Shown: positions 46,629-55,211 of the stretch, piece after piece
Numbering within the stretch: position 1 is the first letter of the stretch
Layout: each line of letters opens with the position of its first letter
Assembly: GCA_949372805.1 (NCBI GenBank)
Contig: CASIBH010000001.1
Span: 118,149-182,148, forward strand
Origin: an uncultured Flavobacteriales bacterium
GTDB taxonomy: Bacteria; Bacteroidota; Bacteroidia; Flavobacteriales; BACL11
DNA length: 64,000 nucleotides
Direction of reading: 5' to 3'
Notes under the pieces: model-generated
Database searches by the model: none
What the model was told of the DNA's origin: nothing
What the model saw: only the letters and a program-made list of their open reading frames with translations
Program-made: the position numbers and the translations under genes

Positions 46629-48392
46629 TTACTGTATAATTATTTTTTTCTCAGTTGAAAAATCATCGTAGATGTATATGAAGACTCCATTTGAGTTTTT
46701 TGATTTCGTTTTTCCTAAAAGATCAATTATTTTTATTACTTTTTTTGTGTTAGAAGCTAATTGTGATATAGAAGTATTATTCTCTGAAAGGTTAATATTG
46801 TCTATAAAAAGATTGTTTTCATATTGATTAACATTTCTAAATTTTAAAGCTATATCATCTTGATTGGTGTAATTTGATAAGTCTATATTCTCAGAACTCC
46901 AGTCATTATTATTGTTAGGAGTCCAACTAAAGCCATTAAATGATGGCGATGTTGTGACCAAATTAAGTCCAGCCTTTTCCCAAATCTTTTGCCATGAATT
47001 TCCGCAGTCCTCTGAAATATAAATTTGTAGTGTGTCAGACCAATTTGGATTAGAGCTTGGGTTTGTCCACAGGCTATAAGCATAGTCAAAAGTTAGATAG
47101 ATACTTGAGTAAGAAGTTAAGTCTAGCGTAGGAAGTACCAAATCATCGTATTCACCATTGGTAGAATATTCTGCATTATTTATGTATATTGATGAGTTGC
47201 TGTTAAATCCTGCACTATTTGTAAGCTCCCAGGTATCATCTGCATCATTATTTATTATTACCCAATTAGGAAGTCCAGATTGGAAGTTTTCATAAAGTGG
47301 AGGTGTATTTGCTGCGCAGAAGCAAGCAGCTAAGCAATTGTTAATGTCAAGATATGTTCCATTACCATTTAGTGGGTCAACACAATTGCCATTTAAACAA
47401 TTCCATGATGGTACTGGAGGAGTATTGCTACACAAATTATGATTTAGAAGATTAGGTCGATATTGATTTATTGCTGATGTCATCCTTGTTTTTTGTCCTA
47501 ATGTGAAAAGATTCATACATGCATCATTTGTGTAGTCCATATAGTTCATAAACATATCTCCTGAGCTATTTGATGTTCCACAGCTATTAGGATTGTGCGG
47601 GAATGCAGGGCAACTATAATTTTCTTCCTCCTGAGTTGGTGTATCATTAATATTATCATTTCCACAATTCCCTCCATTACCCCAAATATGATCTAAATTT
47701 AGCCAATGACCTACTTCATGTGTTGCAGTTCTACCTTTGTTGTATGGAGATTGAACTGTACCCAATGTGCCAAAGTATTTATATCCTATAACAACTCCAT
47801 CATCTGGGTTGTTAAAGCTTGAAGGTGGGGTTGCATAGCCAAGAATTCCGCCAGAAAGATCACATACCCAGATGTTTAAATAGTCATCTTGATTCCAAGG
47901 GTCTATTCCTCCGCTAGATGTTGATTTCATATTATCTGTTTGAATAGAAAATGATGTCTGACTTGTTTGAGTTCTAGTTATACCAGAAGTGAAAGCTCCA
48001 TTTGGATCTACTGTTGCTAAACAAAATTCAATTTCAGTATCTGCTGCAACATTATTCCAAACACTAGGCGTCATTATTGCGTCGATATTTGTTCTTCTAA
48101 AATCAGCATTTAAAACATCAATTTGTGAAAAAATTTGTTGATCTGTGATATTTTCTTGATTTGTATTCCAAACTATATGAACCACAACAGGAATAGTAAT
48201 AATTGTTTGAGATTTAGAGTTTATATTATTTTTAATCCAATTTTTTGTCTGAAGATTGACATTTTTTCTTGCTTCAAGAAATTGCGGATATTTAATGTTT
48301 AAAATTTCAACATGCTTATTTGTTGAGCATCTCTGCTGAGACATGCATTGAAATGTAAAAAAAAGTAGTGCAATTATCAATAGTTTTTTCAT
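46629..48392 (-). CDS. M43-family zinc metalloprotease with short T9SS tail
   Basis: 587 residues with signal peptide MKKLLIIALLFFTFQCMSQ. The metzincin zinc motif HEVGHWLNLDH starts near residue 225, and the Met-turn is FMNYMDYTNDACM. These place it with the M43 (pappalysin/cytophagalysin-like) family. A Cys-rich linker follows, then a choice-of-anchor J/MAM-like domain (PPLYENFQSGLPNWVIIN to NLFIDNINLSE). The C-terminus (KIIDLLGKTK...FSTEKKIIIQ) is the short T9SS-type tail also seen in the 2382-3917 protein. Predicted secreted protease acting outside the cell. Confidence 0.88.
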   Translation of the reverse strand: MKKLLIIALLFFTFQCMSQQRCSTNKHVEILNIKYPQFLEARKNVNLQTKNWIKNNINSKSQTIITIPVVVHIVWNTNQENITDQQIFSQIDVLNADFRRTNIDAIMTPSVWNNVAADTEIEFCLATVDPNGAFTSGITRTQTSQTSFSIQTDNMKSTSSGGIDPWNQDDYLNIWVCDLSGGILGYATPPSSFNNPDDGVVIGYKYFGTLGTVQSPYNKGRTATHEVGHWLNLDHIWGNGGNCGNDNINDTPTQEEENYSCPAFPHNPNSCGTSNSSGDMFMNYMDYTNDACMNLFTLGQKTRMTSAINQYRPNLLNHNLCSNTPPVPSWNCLNGNCVDPLNGNGTYLDINNCLAACFCAANTPPLYENFQSGLPNWVIINNDADDTWELTNSAGFNSNSSIYINNAEYSTNGEYDDLVLPTLDLTSYSSIYLTFDYAYSLWTNPSSNPNWSDTLQIYISEDCGNSWQKIWEKAGLNLVTTSPSFNGFSWTPNNNNDWSSENIDLSNYTNQDDIALKFRNVNQYENNLFIDNINLSENNTSISQLASNTKKVIKIIDLLGKTKSKNSNGVFIYIYDDFSTEKKIIIQ

Positions 48393-48396
48393 ACTA

Positions 48397-48404
48397 CAAA
48401 TATA
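48397..48404 (-). promoter_or_regulatory. -7 promoter element (TATATTTG) of the M43 protease gene
   Basis: Exact TAnnTTTG ending only 4 nt before ATG 48392. The mRNA should be leaderless or nearly so. The remaining 48405-48550 stretch is A/T-rich with no gene or hairpin seen. Confidence 0.55.
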
Positions 48405-48551
48405 ATTAAATAATATATAACAAATTTTAAGAAAAATTACATTTTATTTTTCAATTTAGTCATTTAATTTTTTAAAAAAATCAAAAAAGATCCTTTATTG
48501 ATGATAATTAGTTTTGAAATCTGTGAAGAAATAAAAAAAAAACAAAAAATA

Positions 48552-48582
48552 TTGGTGAGTTACCCTTGTTTTCTTACTTTTG
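48552..48582 (+). promoter_or_regulatory. Promoter of rplU-rpmA (TTG-N20-TACTTTTG)
   Basis: TTG 48552-48554 and TACTTTTG 48575-48582 with a 20-nt spacer fit the Bacteroidota consensus. The leader to ATG 48608 would be about 20 nt. Confidence 0.6.
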
Positions 48583-48607
48583 CAGACCATTTTTAAAATT
48601 AATAATA

Positions 48608-49039
48608 ATGTACGCAATAGTTGAGATAGCAGGCCAACAATTTAAAGTTGAAAAAGATCAGCAAATATTTGTACACCGATTAGAAGCAGAACAAGGTACT
48701 AATGTTTCATTTGATAAAGTTCTTCTTCTTGATAATCAGGGTAAAATAAATGTTGGCGCCCCAGCTGTAAAAGGAGCTTCTGTGACTGCTAAAGTTATGG
48801 AACATCTTAAAGGAGATAAAGTTATTGTCTTTAAGAAAAAAAGAAGAAAAGGATATAAAGTTAAAAACGGTCACAGACAGTATCTAACAAAAATAGAAAT
48901 CCAAGCAATTAATGAAAAGCCTCTTGCAAAAAAAGCCGCTGCAAAAAAAGAGGAAGTTAAAACTGCGCCAAAGAAATCTGTAGTGAAAAAGGCATTGGCA
49001 AAAAAAACAGTTGCTAAGAAAATAGAAAAAAAAGATTAA
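48608..49039 (+). CDS. rplU: 50S ribosomal protein L21 with basic C-terminal extension
   Basis: 143 residues from ATG 48608 (MYAIVEIAGQQFKVEKDQ). A frame extension to 48566 would start inside the promoter. The L21 core spans residues 1-103, with VFKKKRRKGYKVKNGHRQYL near its end. A further 40 residues rich in Lys/Ala (PLAKKAAAKKEE, KKALAKKTVAKK) follow, resembling histone H1-like tails. L21 binds 23S rRNA during 50S assembly. In an operon with rpmA 27 nt downstream. Confidence 0.95.
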   Translation: MYAIVEIAGQQFKVEKDQQIFVHRLEAEQGTNVSFDKVLLLDNQGKINVGAPAVKGASVTAKVMEHLKGDKVIVFKKKRRKGYKVKNGHRQYLTKIEIQAINEKPLAKKAAAKKEEVKTAPKKSVVKKALAKKTVAKKIEKKD

Positions 49040-49066
49040 TTAAGTTAAAAACAAAAGTTTAAGATT

Positions 49067-49318
49067 ATGGCACATAAAAAAGGAGCCGGTAGTAGTAAGA
49101 ACGGTAGAGATTCAAGAAGTAATAGGTTAGGAGTTAAAATATTTGGTAACCAAAGTGTTATTGCTGGTAATATTATTGTTCGTCAAAGAGGAACGGTACA
49201 CAACCCAGGTGAAAATGTAGGTATTGGAAAAGATCATACTCTATTTGCATTAACAGATGGTAAGGTAAAATTCACTAAAAAAAGAAATAATAAATCCTAT
49301 GTTTCGGTTGAGCTATAA
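49067..49318 (+). CDS. rpmA: 50S ribosomal protein L27
   Basis: 83 residues. [20 protein letters not shown] is the conserved N-terminus reaching towards the peptidyl-transferase centre. It is of the directly translated type, without the cleaved leader seen in Firmicutes. [20 protein letters not shown] follows. The gene ends just before a strong terminator. Confidence 0.98.
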   Translation: MAHKKGAGSSKNGRDSRSNRLGVKIFGNQSVIAGNIIVRQRGTVHNPGENVGIGKDHTLFALTDGKVKFTKKRNNKSYVSVEL

Positions 49319-49340
49319 ATAGGTATATCTTAAAGTAAAA

Positions 49341-49371
49341 AAAACTCTTGAGACATCAAGAGTTTTTTTTT
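49341..49371 (+). terminator. Terminator after rplU-rpmA
   Basis: An 11-bp perfect stem (AAAACTCTTGA 49341-49351 with TCAAGAGTTTT 49356-49366) and GACA loop are followed by a T run. The run's last base is the first T of the serS -7 element. Confidence 0.92.
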
Positions 49372-49378
49372 ACTTTTG
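49371..49378 (+). promoter_or_regulatory. -7 promoter element (TACTTTTG) of serS
   Basis: Exact TAnnTTTG beginning in the terminator T-run, 15 nt before ATG 49394. Confidence 0.55.
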
Positions 49379-49393
49379 TTTAAAATAAAATTG

Positions 49394-50659
49394 ATGTTAC
49401 ATATAACAGACATACGTAAAAATAAAAATACTATAATTGAAAAATTACTAGTTAAAAATTTTGATGCTGAAAGATTAATAAATGCTGTTATAGAAAAAGA
49501 TAATTTAAGAAAAATCAATCAAAAGAATTCTGATGAAGTACTCACTAACTCAAATAAAATTGCGAAGGAGATTGGAGTTTTATACAAAAATGGAGAGCTT
49601 ACAAAGGCTAACTTATTAAAGAAGGACACATCTATTTTAAAAGAAAAATCTAAAGAGCTGCAAAGTATTAAAATTCAATTAGAGAAAGAAATCAAAGATA
49701 TACTTGTTCAGATACCTAATGTCCCTCATGATTCTGTAAAAAAAGGAAATTCTGATAAAGACAATGAAATTATTAATGAATTTGGACAGATGCCGAATTT
49801 AGTTGAAAATGCTAAACCTCATTGGGAACTGACCGACCAATTTGATTTAATAGATTTTAAGCTTGGAAATAAAATTACTGGAGCTGGATTTCCTGTATAT
49901 AAGGGGAAGGGAGCAAGGCTTCAACGAGCTCTAATTACTTATTTTCTTGATAAAAATATAGATAATGGATATACTGAATACCTTCCTCCACTACTAGTTA
50001 ATGAAGAGTCAGGTTTTGGCACATGTGCATTGCCTGATAAGGAAGGGCAAATGTATCATGCTACTGAAGATAATTTATTTTTAATTCCAACTGCAGAGGT
50101 TCCTGTGACTAATTTTTTTAGAGATGTAATTGTTAAGGATTTCCCTATAAAATGTACCGCATATACTCCATGTTTTAGAAGAGAGGCTGGCTCTTATGGG
50201 AAGGAAGTTAGAGGGTTAAATAGGCTTCATCAGTTTGATAAAGTTGAAATTGTTCAAGTTGAACATCCTGATAAATCATATGAAACTTTAGATAATATGG
50301 TTAAGCATGTTTCTTCTATTCTTGATGATTTAGAATTACCATACAGACTTTTAAGATTGTGTGGTGGGGATCTTAGTTTTGCTTCCGCATTAACGTATGA
50401 TTTTGAAGTTTACTCAGCTGGACAGAAACGCTGGCTAGAAGTTAGTTCAGTCTCAAATTTTGAAAATTTTCAATCTAATAGACTTAAACTTAGATTTAAG
50501 GCAGAGGACGGAAAATCTCAATTGTGTCATACTCTAAATGGAAGTGCACTTGCATTACCTAGAATTTATGCATCTATTATTGAGAATAATCAAACTGAAA
50601 AAGGAATTGTTATTCCAAATGTTTTACAGAAATATACTGGATTTGATATTATTGAGTAA
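49394..50659 (+). CDS. serS: Serine--tRNA ligase
   Basis: 421 residues from ATG 49394 (MLHITDIRKNK). The upstream in-frame TTG at 49376 lies within the -7 element and is rejected. The N-terminal long coiled-coil arm (about 30-110) binds tRNA-Ser. The class II core contains LIPTAEVPVTNFF, motif 2 CFRREAGSYGKEVRGL (Arg residues for ATP) and motif 3 around NGSALALPRIYASIIE. It charges tRNA-Ser with serine. The next gene's ATG follows the stop codon with no gap. Confidence 0.97.
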   Translation: MLHITDIRKNKNTIIEKLLVKNFDAERLINAVIEKDNLRKINQKNSDEVLTNSNKIAKEIGVLYKNGELTKANLLKKDTSILKEKSKELQSIKIQLEKEIKDILVQIPNVPHDSVKKGNSDKDNEIINEFGQMPNLVENAKPHWELTDQFDLIDFKLGNKITGAGFPVYKGKGARLQRALITYFLDKNIDNGYTEYLPPLLVNEESGFGTCALPDKEGQMYHATEDNLFLIPTAEVPVTNFFRDVIVKDFPIKCTAYTPCFRREAGSYGKEVRGLNRLHQFDKVEIVQVEHPDKSYETLDNMVKHVSSILDDLELPYRLLRLCGGDLSFASALTYDFEVYSAGQKRWLEVSSVSNFENFQSNRLKLRFKAEDGKSQLCHTLNGSALALPRIYASIIENNQTEKGIVIPNVLQKYTGFDIIE

Positions 50660-52459
50660 ATGAGAATAATTTTTTTCTTTTTTTTATTTATATCTGCTGC
50701 TTTTGCCCAAAATAATAAACAACAACTTGCATATCAATATTATTATTCCGGAGATTATGAAAAAGCAATTATAATTTATAAAGAGATTTCAAAAAAATCA
50801 CTTTCAGTTAATAATTATACTCCATATTTTAATTCATTATTAAATTTAAAAAAGTTTACAGCAGCCGAAAAATTAGCAAAAAGAATATTTGCTAAGAATA
50901 CTAAAAGTTTAAATTATCAAGCTGATATTGTTGTTTGTCAATTTAAGAAAGGTAATCTTAAATTATCAAATTATAATTTATCTAAAATTTATAAAAAACT
51001 TTCTGGCAATAAATCAGAGACAATTAGGATTGCTAATGTCTTTTTGAGGCATAAAATGTATTCAAAGGCTCTTGAGGTTTATGATATTTCTAACAAAATT
51101 AATACTGAAATTGATTATGGTTTACAAAGAGCTCAGTTATATAGTTTTTTAGGGGACGATAAAAATATGGTTATTCAATATTTAAAAGTTGTAGAGAATA
51201 ATCCTCTTAAAAAGCAATTTGTCTTTTCCAGTATACAAAAGTTTCTAGATAATAATGGTATAAAAAATATTGCAAGTTATAATCTCGTGAAAAAATATTT
51301 ACTTCAGTATGTAGCTAAGAATTCTAAAAGAACTGAATTTAGTGAAATGCTAATTTGGTTATTTATGCAGAATCAAAAATATAATCTTGCATTAACTCAA
51401 GCAATTGCATTAGATAGAAGAACAAATAATGATTTATTAAGAGTATATAATATTGCAGAATCTCTTCTTGATAAAAAGAAATTTTTAATTGCAATTACTG
51501 CATTAGATTATATCATTGATAAAGGTCAATCTTCAGATTATTATATTGATGCACATATTAATAAGTTATATGCTATGACTTATATTCAAAGTGATAATAA
51601 CTTAGGTCTTGAAAGGATTAAGAAAAAATATACAGATGTAATTTCTGAGCTTGGTAAAAATAAGAATACGATAATCCTTCTTTCAAATTTTGCGCATTTT
51701 AATGCATTTTATTTAAATGATTTAAAATCTGCTAATACAATATTGGAAGAAGCAATGCTTTTGCCCTCAGTTGAGTCATTAGATTTAGCAATATGTAAAA
51801 TAGAATATGCTGATATCAAATTGCTCTCCAATGAGATTTGGGATGCATTATTGTTTTATTCTCAAGTGGAAAAAGATTTTAAAGAACATCCTGTAGGGCA
51901 TAAAGCAAAATTTAAAAGAGCCAAGATTGCGTATTATCAAGGAGATTTTTCTTGGGCTCAAGCACAGCTTGATGTTTTAAAGGCATCTACCTCAAAATTA
52001 GTTGCTAATGATGCTATGGAGCTTTCATTATTGATTTCTGATAACTACGATTTAGACACTACAGAATTGCCAATGATATCTTTTGCAAGAGCTGATCTGG
52101 CATTTTTTCAAAATAATTTTAATTTATCATTATCTATATATGATTCTATTCTAAATAATTTCCCAAGTCATCAGCTTTCAGATGAAATATACTACAGAAA
52201 ATCACATATTTTTAAATCTATTAATAAATTAGACTCTTCTATTATTATGCTGAAAAAAATTATTAATGAATATACTTTCGATATATTAATTGATGACGCT
52301 TTATTTGATCTAGCTAAAATTTATGACTTTAGAATGTCTGATATTACTAATGCTATGAAATGTTATGAAAAGATTATATTAGATTATCCAGGTAGTATTT
52401 ACGCTTCCGAGTCAAGAAATAGATATCGATTCCTTAGGGGAGATAAAATTCAGAATTAA
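50660..52459 (+). CDS. Periplasmic TPR-repeat protein
   Basis: 599 residues with a cleavable signal peptide (MRIIFFFFLFISAAFAQ). Multiple tetratricopeptide repeats are seen: QLAYQYYYSGDYEKAIIIYKE, KRAKIAYYQGDFSWAQAQLDVL, ARADLAFFQNNFNLSLSIYDS, ALFDLAKIYDFRMSDITNAM. The C-terminal repeats resemble YfgC/YbgF-type stacked TPRs. Probably a scaffold in the envelope. It is coupled to serS and followed 2 nt later by a DUF4286 gene; no functional link is evident. Confidence 0.8.
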   Translation: MRIIFFFFLFISAAFAQNNKQQLAYQYYYSGDYEKAIIIYKEISKKSLSVNNYTPYFNSLLNLKKFTAAEKLAKRIFAKNTKSLNYQADIVVCQFKKGNLKLSNYNLSKIYKKLSGNKSETIRIANVFLRHKMYSKALEVYDISNKINTEIDYGLQRAQLYSFLGDDKNMVIQYLKVVENNPLKKQFVFSSIQKFLDNNGIKNIASYNLVKKYLLQYVAKNSKRTEFSEMLIWLFMQNQKYNLALTQAIALDRRTNNDLLRVYNIAESLLDKKKFLIAITALDYIIDKGQSSDYYIDAHINKLYAMTYIQSDNNLGLERIKKKYTDVISELGKNKNTIILLSNFAHFNAFYLNDLKSANTILEEAMLLPSVESLDLAICKIEYADIKLLSNEIWDALLFYSQVEKDFKEHPVGHKAKFKRAKIAYYQGDFSWAQAQLDVLKASTSKLVANDAMELSLLISDNYDLDTTELPMISFARADLAFFQNNFNLSLSIYDSILNNFPSHQLSDEIYYRKSHIFKSINKLDSSIIMLKKIINEYTFDILIDDALFDLAKIYDFRMSDITNAMKCYEKIILDYPGSIYASESRNRYRFLRGDKIQN

Positions 52460-52461
52460 TA

Positions 52462-52770
52462 ATGATCATATATAATATTACAGCAAGTGTAGATAAGTCA
52501 ATTCTAAGAGAATGGCTACATTGGATGCAAAATAAACATATCCCAGATGTAATGAAAACTAATATTTTTACTTCAGCACAATTAAAAAGAATTATTTCAA
52601 GAGCAGATGATGGTGTAAGTTATGCTATCGCTTATAAATGTGATAGTTTAAAAGATTTGCAAATTTATGAGACAAAATTTTCAAAAGTTTTACAGAAAGA
52701 TTACATAGATAAATTTGGTGAAACAGCTCCTGCATTTAGGACCATTATGGCTGTCGAAAATACTTTTTAA
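52462..52770 (+). CDS. DUF4286-family protein
   Basis: 102 residues. MIIYNITASVDKSILREWLHWM, KHIPDVMKTNIFTSAQLKRI and VSYAIAYKCDSLKDLQIYE are characteristic of the small DUF4286 proteins common in Bacteroidota. The fold is likely ferredoxin-like (dimeric alpha-beta barrel). Function not known. It overlaps the convergent MBL gene by 4 nt. Confidence 0.8.
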   Translation: MIIYNITASVDKSILREWLHWMQNKHIPDVMKTNIFTSAQLKRIISRADDGVSYAIAYKCDSLKDLQIYETKFSKVLQKDYIDKFGETAPAFRTIMAVENTF

Positions 52771-53408
52771 TTTCTTAGAAAAGGATTGTTGTTTTTTTCA
52801 TTATCAATTGTTGTTTCAGGTCCATGTCCACAATACACTTTTGTTTGTTTTGGCAGAGTTAGTAGTTTGTTTTTAATAGTTTTTATTATAGTTTCATAGT
52901 CCCCGCCTGGTAAATCAGTTCTCCCAATACTATTCATAAATAATACATCTCCAGAAATTATAAATTCATCTTTTTTAGAGTATAGCGAGATATGTCCTGG
53001 AGCATGACCTGGAGTAAATAGTACTTTTAGCTCGCTTTTACCAAAAGTAATTATATCCCCTTCTATTATGTATTTTGATGGTTGAGGTGACGGTTCATAG
53101 TTATTAAATCCATATGATTGAGCAACTACATGAGCGCTCTTTAATATTTCAAGTTCTAATTTGTTTATTACTAATCTCGTATTCCATTTTTTATTTACAA
53201 AGTTATTCCCAAAAATATGATCTATATGACAATGAGTATTTATTAATAAAGTTGGTTTCAATTGATTAATATTTATAAAAGATAAAAGTTCTTCCTTTTC
53301 TTCTATTGAGTAACATCCTGGATCGATTATAATACATTCTTTAGTTTGATCATACACTATAAATGTATTTTCCATAAAGTTGTTAAATGTTATTTTTTTT
53401 ATCTTCAT
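52767..53408 (-). CDS. Metallo-beta-lactamase-fold hydrolase (glyoxalase II-like)
   Basis: 213 residues. Zinc ligands: THCHIDHIFGN (H-x-H-x-D-H), the His in FTPGHAPGHISL, and the metal-bridging Asp in IISGDVLF with GRTDLPGGDY after it. YCGHGPETTI gives the last His. It resembles the YcbL/type II GloB-like subgroup. It may hydrolyse S-lactoylglutathione-like thioesters, but the substrate is uncertain. A -7 element TACATTTG is at 53424-53431. Confidence 0.88.
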   Translation of the reverse strand: MKIKKITFNNFMENTFIVYDQTKECIIIDPGCYSIEEKEELLSFININQLKPTLLINTHCHIDHIFGNNFVNKKWNTRLVINKLELEILKSAHVVAQSYGFNNYEPSPQPSKYIIEGDIITFGKSELKVLFTPGHAPGHISLYSKKDEFIISGDVLFMNSIGRTDLPGGDYETIIKTIKNKLLTLPKQTKVYCGHGPETTIDNEKNNNPFLRN

Positions 53409-53440
53409 AAATCAATTTTACTGCAAATGTATAAGTTCTT

Positions 53441-53448
53441 TATATTTG
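53441..53448 (+). promoter_or_regulatory. -7 promoter element (TATATTTG) towards the amidohydrolase gene
   Basis: Exact TAnnTTTG, 78 nt before ATG 53527, giving one of the longer leaders here. It is divergent from the MBL promoter. Confidence 0.45.
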
Positions 53449-53526
53449 TGTCAAATTTTAGATGTGTATAATTGACATATTTAAATTGTTTTCTCTTTTT
53501 TATTTAATTTAAATATTATTAGTGAA

Positions 53527-54696
53527 ATGATCGAAGAAATTAAACGTTTAAGTAATGAGTATTTTGAAGAAATTCTTAATATAAGAAGGTATTTACACAA
53601 ACACCCCGAGTTGTCTTTTAAAGAATTTCAAACCTCTAAGTATATAAAAGATACACTTAATTCTTGGGGCATTGAATTTACTGAAGGATATGCAAATACT
53701 GGTATTCTAGTTACTTTAAATGGAGACGTTAAAACTGAAAAAGTTATTGCCTTAAGAGCTGATTTTGATGCTTTACCAATTCATGAAGAGAATGATGTTT
53801 CCTATAAGTCAATTAATCATGGAATTATGCATGCTTGTGGACATGATGCTCATACTGCGTCAATGCTTGGTGCATTAAAGATCCTAAACGAATTAAGAAG
53901 TAAGTGGTCAGGCATCATTAAATTTATTTTTCAGCCTGCTGAAGAAATGCTTCCGGGTGGTGCAAAACAAATGATTGAGGATGGTGTCTTATTATCACCA
54001 AATGTTACAGAAATGCTTGCCCAACATGTTCTTCCTGAACTTGAGAGTGGAAAGGTCGGTTTTAAAGAAGGTAAGTATATGGCGTCTACTGATGAAATAT
54101 ATATAAATGTTATTGGAAAGGGAGGGCATGCTGCACTTCCACAGAATTATAATAATCCACTACTTCCAACTTCTGATTTAATCCTCACATTAAATAAAGT
54201 TTTTTTAAATAGAAATCATAAAAATTCAATCTTTGCACTTGGTTACGTATACGCTAAAGGATCAACAAATGTTATCCCAGATAATGTTAATTTAAAGGGA
54301 ACTTTTAGGGCGTTAACAGAAGATCATAGAGATATTGCTCATCAAGAGATGAGGGATGTTGTTGAAAAAATAGAAAAAAAATATAATGTTAAAATAGATT
54401 TAGATATAAGAAAAGGGTATCCAGCTTTATTTAATGATGAAAAAATAACTAAAAAACATATTTTAAATGCTAAAAAATACTTAGGAACAGAAAATGTTGT
54501 TGAACTTCCTGTAAGAATGACAGCAGAGGACTTTTCATATTTTGCTAATAAAGTTCCTTCATGTTTCTATAGAATTGGGGTAGGTAACCCAAGTGCGAAA
54601 TATAATTATGGTTTACATACCTCTAAGTTTAATATTGAGGAGAGCTCTTTAAAAATAGGAATGGGCTTAATGGCATATCTTACTATTAGCTCATAA
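53527..54696 (+). CDS. M20D-family amidohydrolase/carboxypeptidase
   Basis: 389 residues. N-terminal RRYLHKHPELSFKEFQT, the metal site HACGHDAHTASMLGA, FIFQPAEEMLPGGAKQMI with catalytic Glu, and the late ELPVRMTAEDFSYF identify the IAA-amino-acid hydrolase/N-acyl-L-amino acid amidohydrolase group. It hydrolyses N-acyl amino acids or similar amides in the cytosol. Natural substrate unknown. It overlaps the convergent flavin reductase gene by 11 nt. Confidence 0.9.
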   Translation: MIEEIKRLSNEYFEEILNIRRYLHKHPELSFKEFQTSKYIKDTLNSWGIEFTEGYANTGILVTLNGDVKTEKVIALRADFDALPIHEENDVSYKSINHGIMHACGHDAHTASMLGALKILNELRSKWSGIIKFIFQPAEEMLPGGAKQMIEDGVLLSPNVTEMLAQHVLPELESGKVGFKEGKYMASTDEIYINVIGKGGHAALPQNYNNPLLPTSDLILTLNKVFLNRNHKNSIFALGYVYAKGSTNVIPDNVNLKGTFRALTEDHRDIAHQEMRDVVEKIEKKYNVKIDLDIRKGYPALFNDEKITKKHILNAKKYLGTENVVELPVRMTAEDFSYFANKVPSCFYRIGVGNPSAKYNYGLHTSKFNIEESSLKIGMGLMAYLTISS

Positions 54697-55201
54697 GCTT
54701 TTTTCCAATTGAAATAAACTCATTTACAAATTCTGAAATCCACTCTCTAGTAATCTGACTACTTATTTTGTTTTCACTAAAATCTTTGCCGGTTGCATAC
54801 ACAATTCTTGGAAGCTGAATCATTTTCCATTGACTCATACATATTTGTGTGAGATGTATTGTTGCTAGATAGCTTTTTTCTCCTCCAGCTGCACATAACA
54901 CGCCAAAGAACTTTCCATTTACATTATCAAAGCATGTATCTAATATTATCTTTAAAGAATCATTCACAGAATAATTATGAACTCCCATTCCTATAACTAA
55001 ATTATCTGCCTTATTTATCTTCTCTATTGTTTCTAGCATTGAAGGAGTTTTAGAATTGTGGCTAGTATTAAGCTCTAAATCCCTTGCATCGATTAATTCG
55101 CAATCAATTTTTTTATCTCTTAATTTATTTAAAACTTCTTCACACAAGATAAATGATTTTGATGTCTTAGAAGTTGAGCTTGAAATGATAATTGTTTTCA
55201 T
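54686..55201 (-). CDS. NADPH-dependent FMN reductase-family flavoprotein
   Basis: 171 residues with a flavodoxin-like fold. IIISSSTSKTSKSFILCEEVL is the FMN phosphate loop, and KADNLVIGMGVHNYSVNDSLKIILD resembles the flavin-binding loop of SsuE/ArsH-type reductases. FGVLCAAGGEKSY follows. Electron acceptor unknown. It lies 10 nt downstream of recQ on the same strand. Confidence 0.8.
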   Translation of the reverse strand: MKTIIISSSTSKTSKSFILCEEVLNKLRDKKIDCELIDARDLELNTSHNSKTPSMLETIEKINKADNLVIGMGVHNYSVNDSLKIILDTCFDNVNGKFFGVLCAAGGEKSYLATIHLTQICMSQWKMIQLPRIVYATGKDFSENKISSQITREWISEFVNEFISIGKKLMS

Positions 55202-55211
55202 ATTATATTTC

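Noticed and set aside
48566..48607. Longer start for L21
   Set aside because: It overlaps the promoter; L21 proteins begin at MYAIVEIAG.
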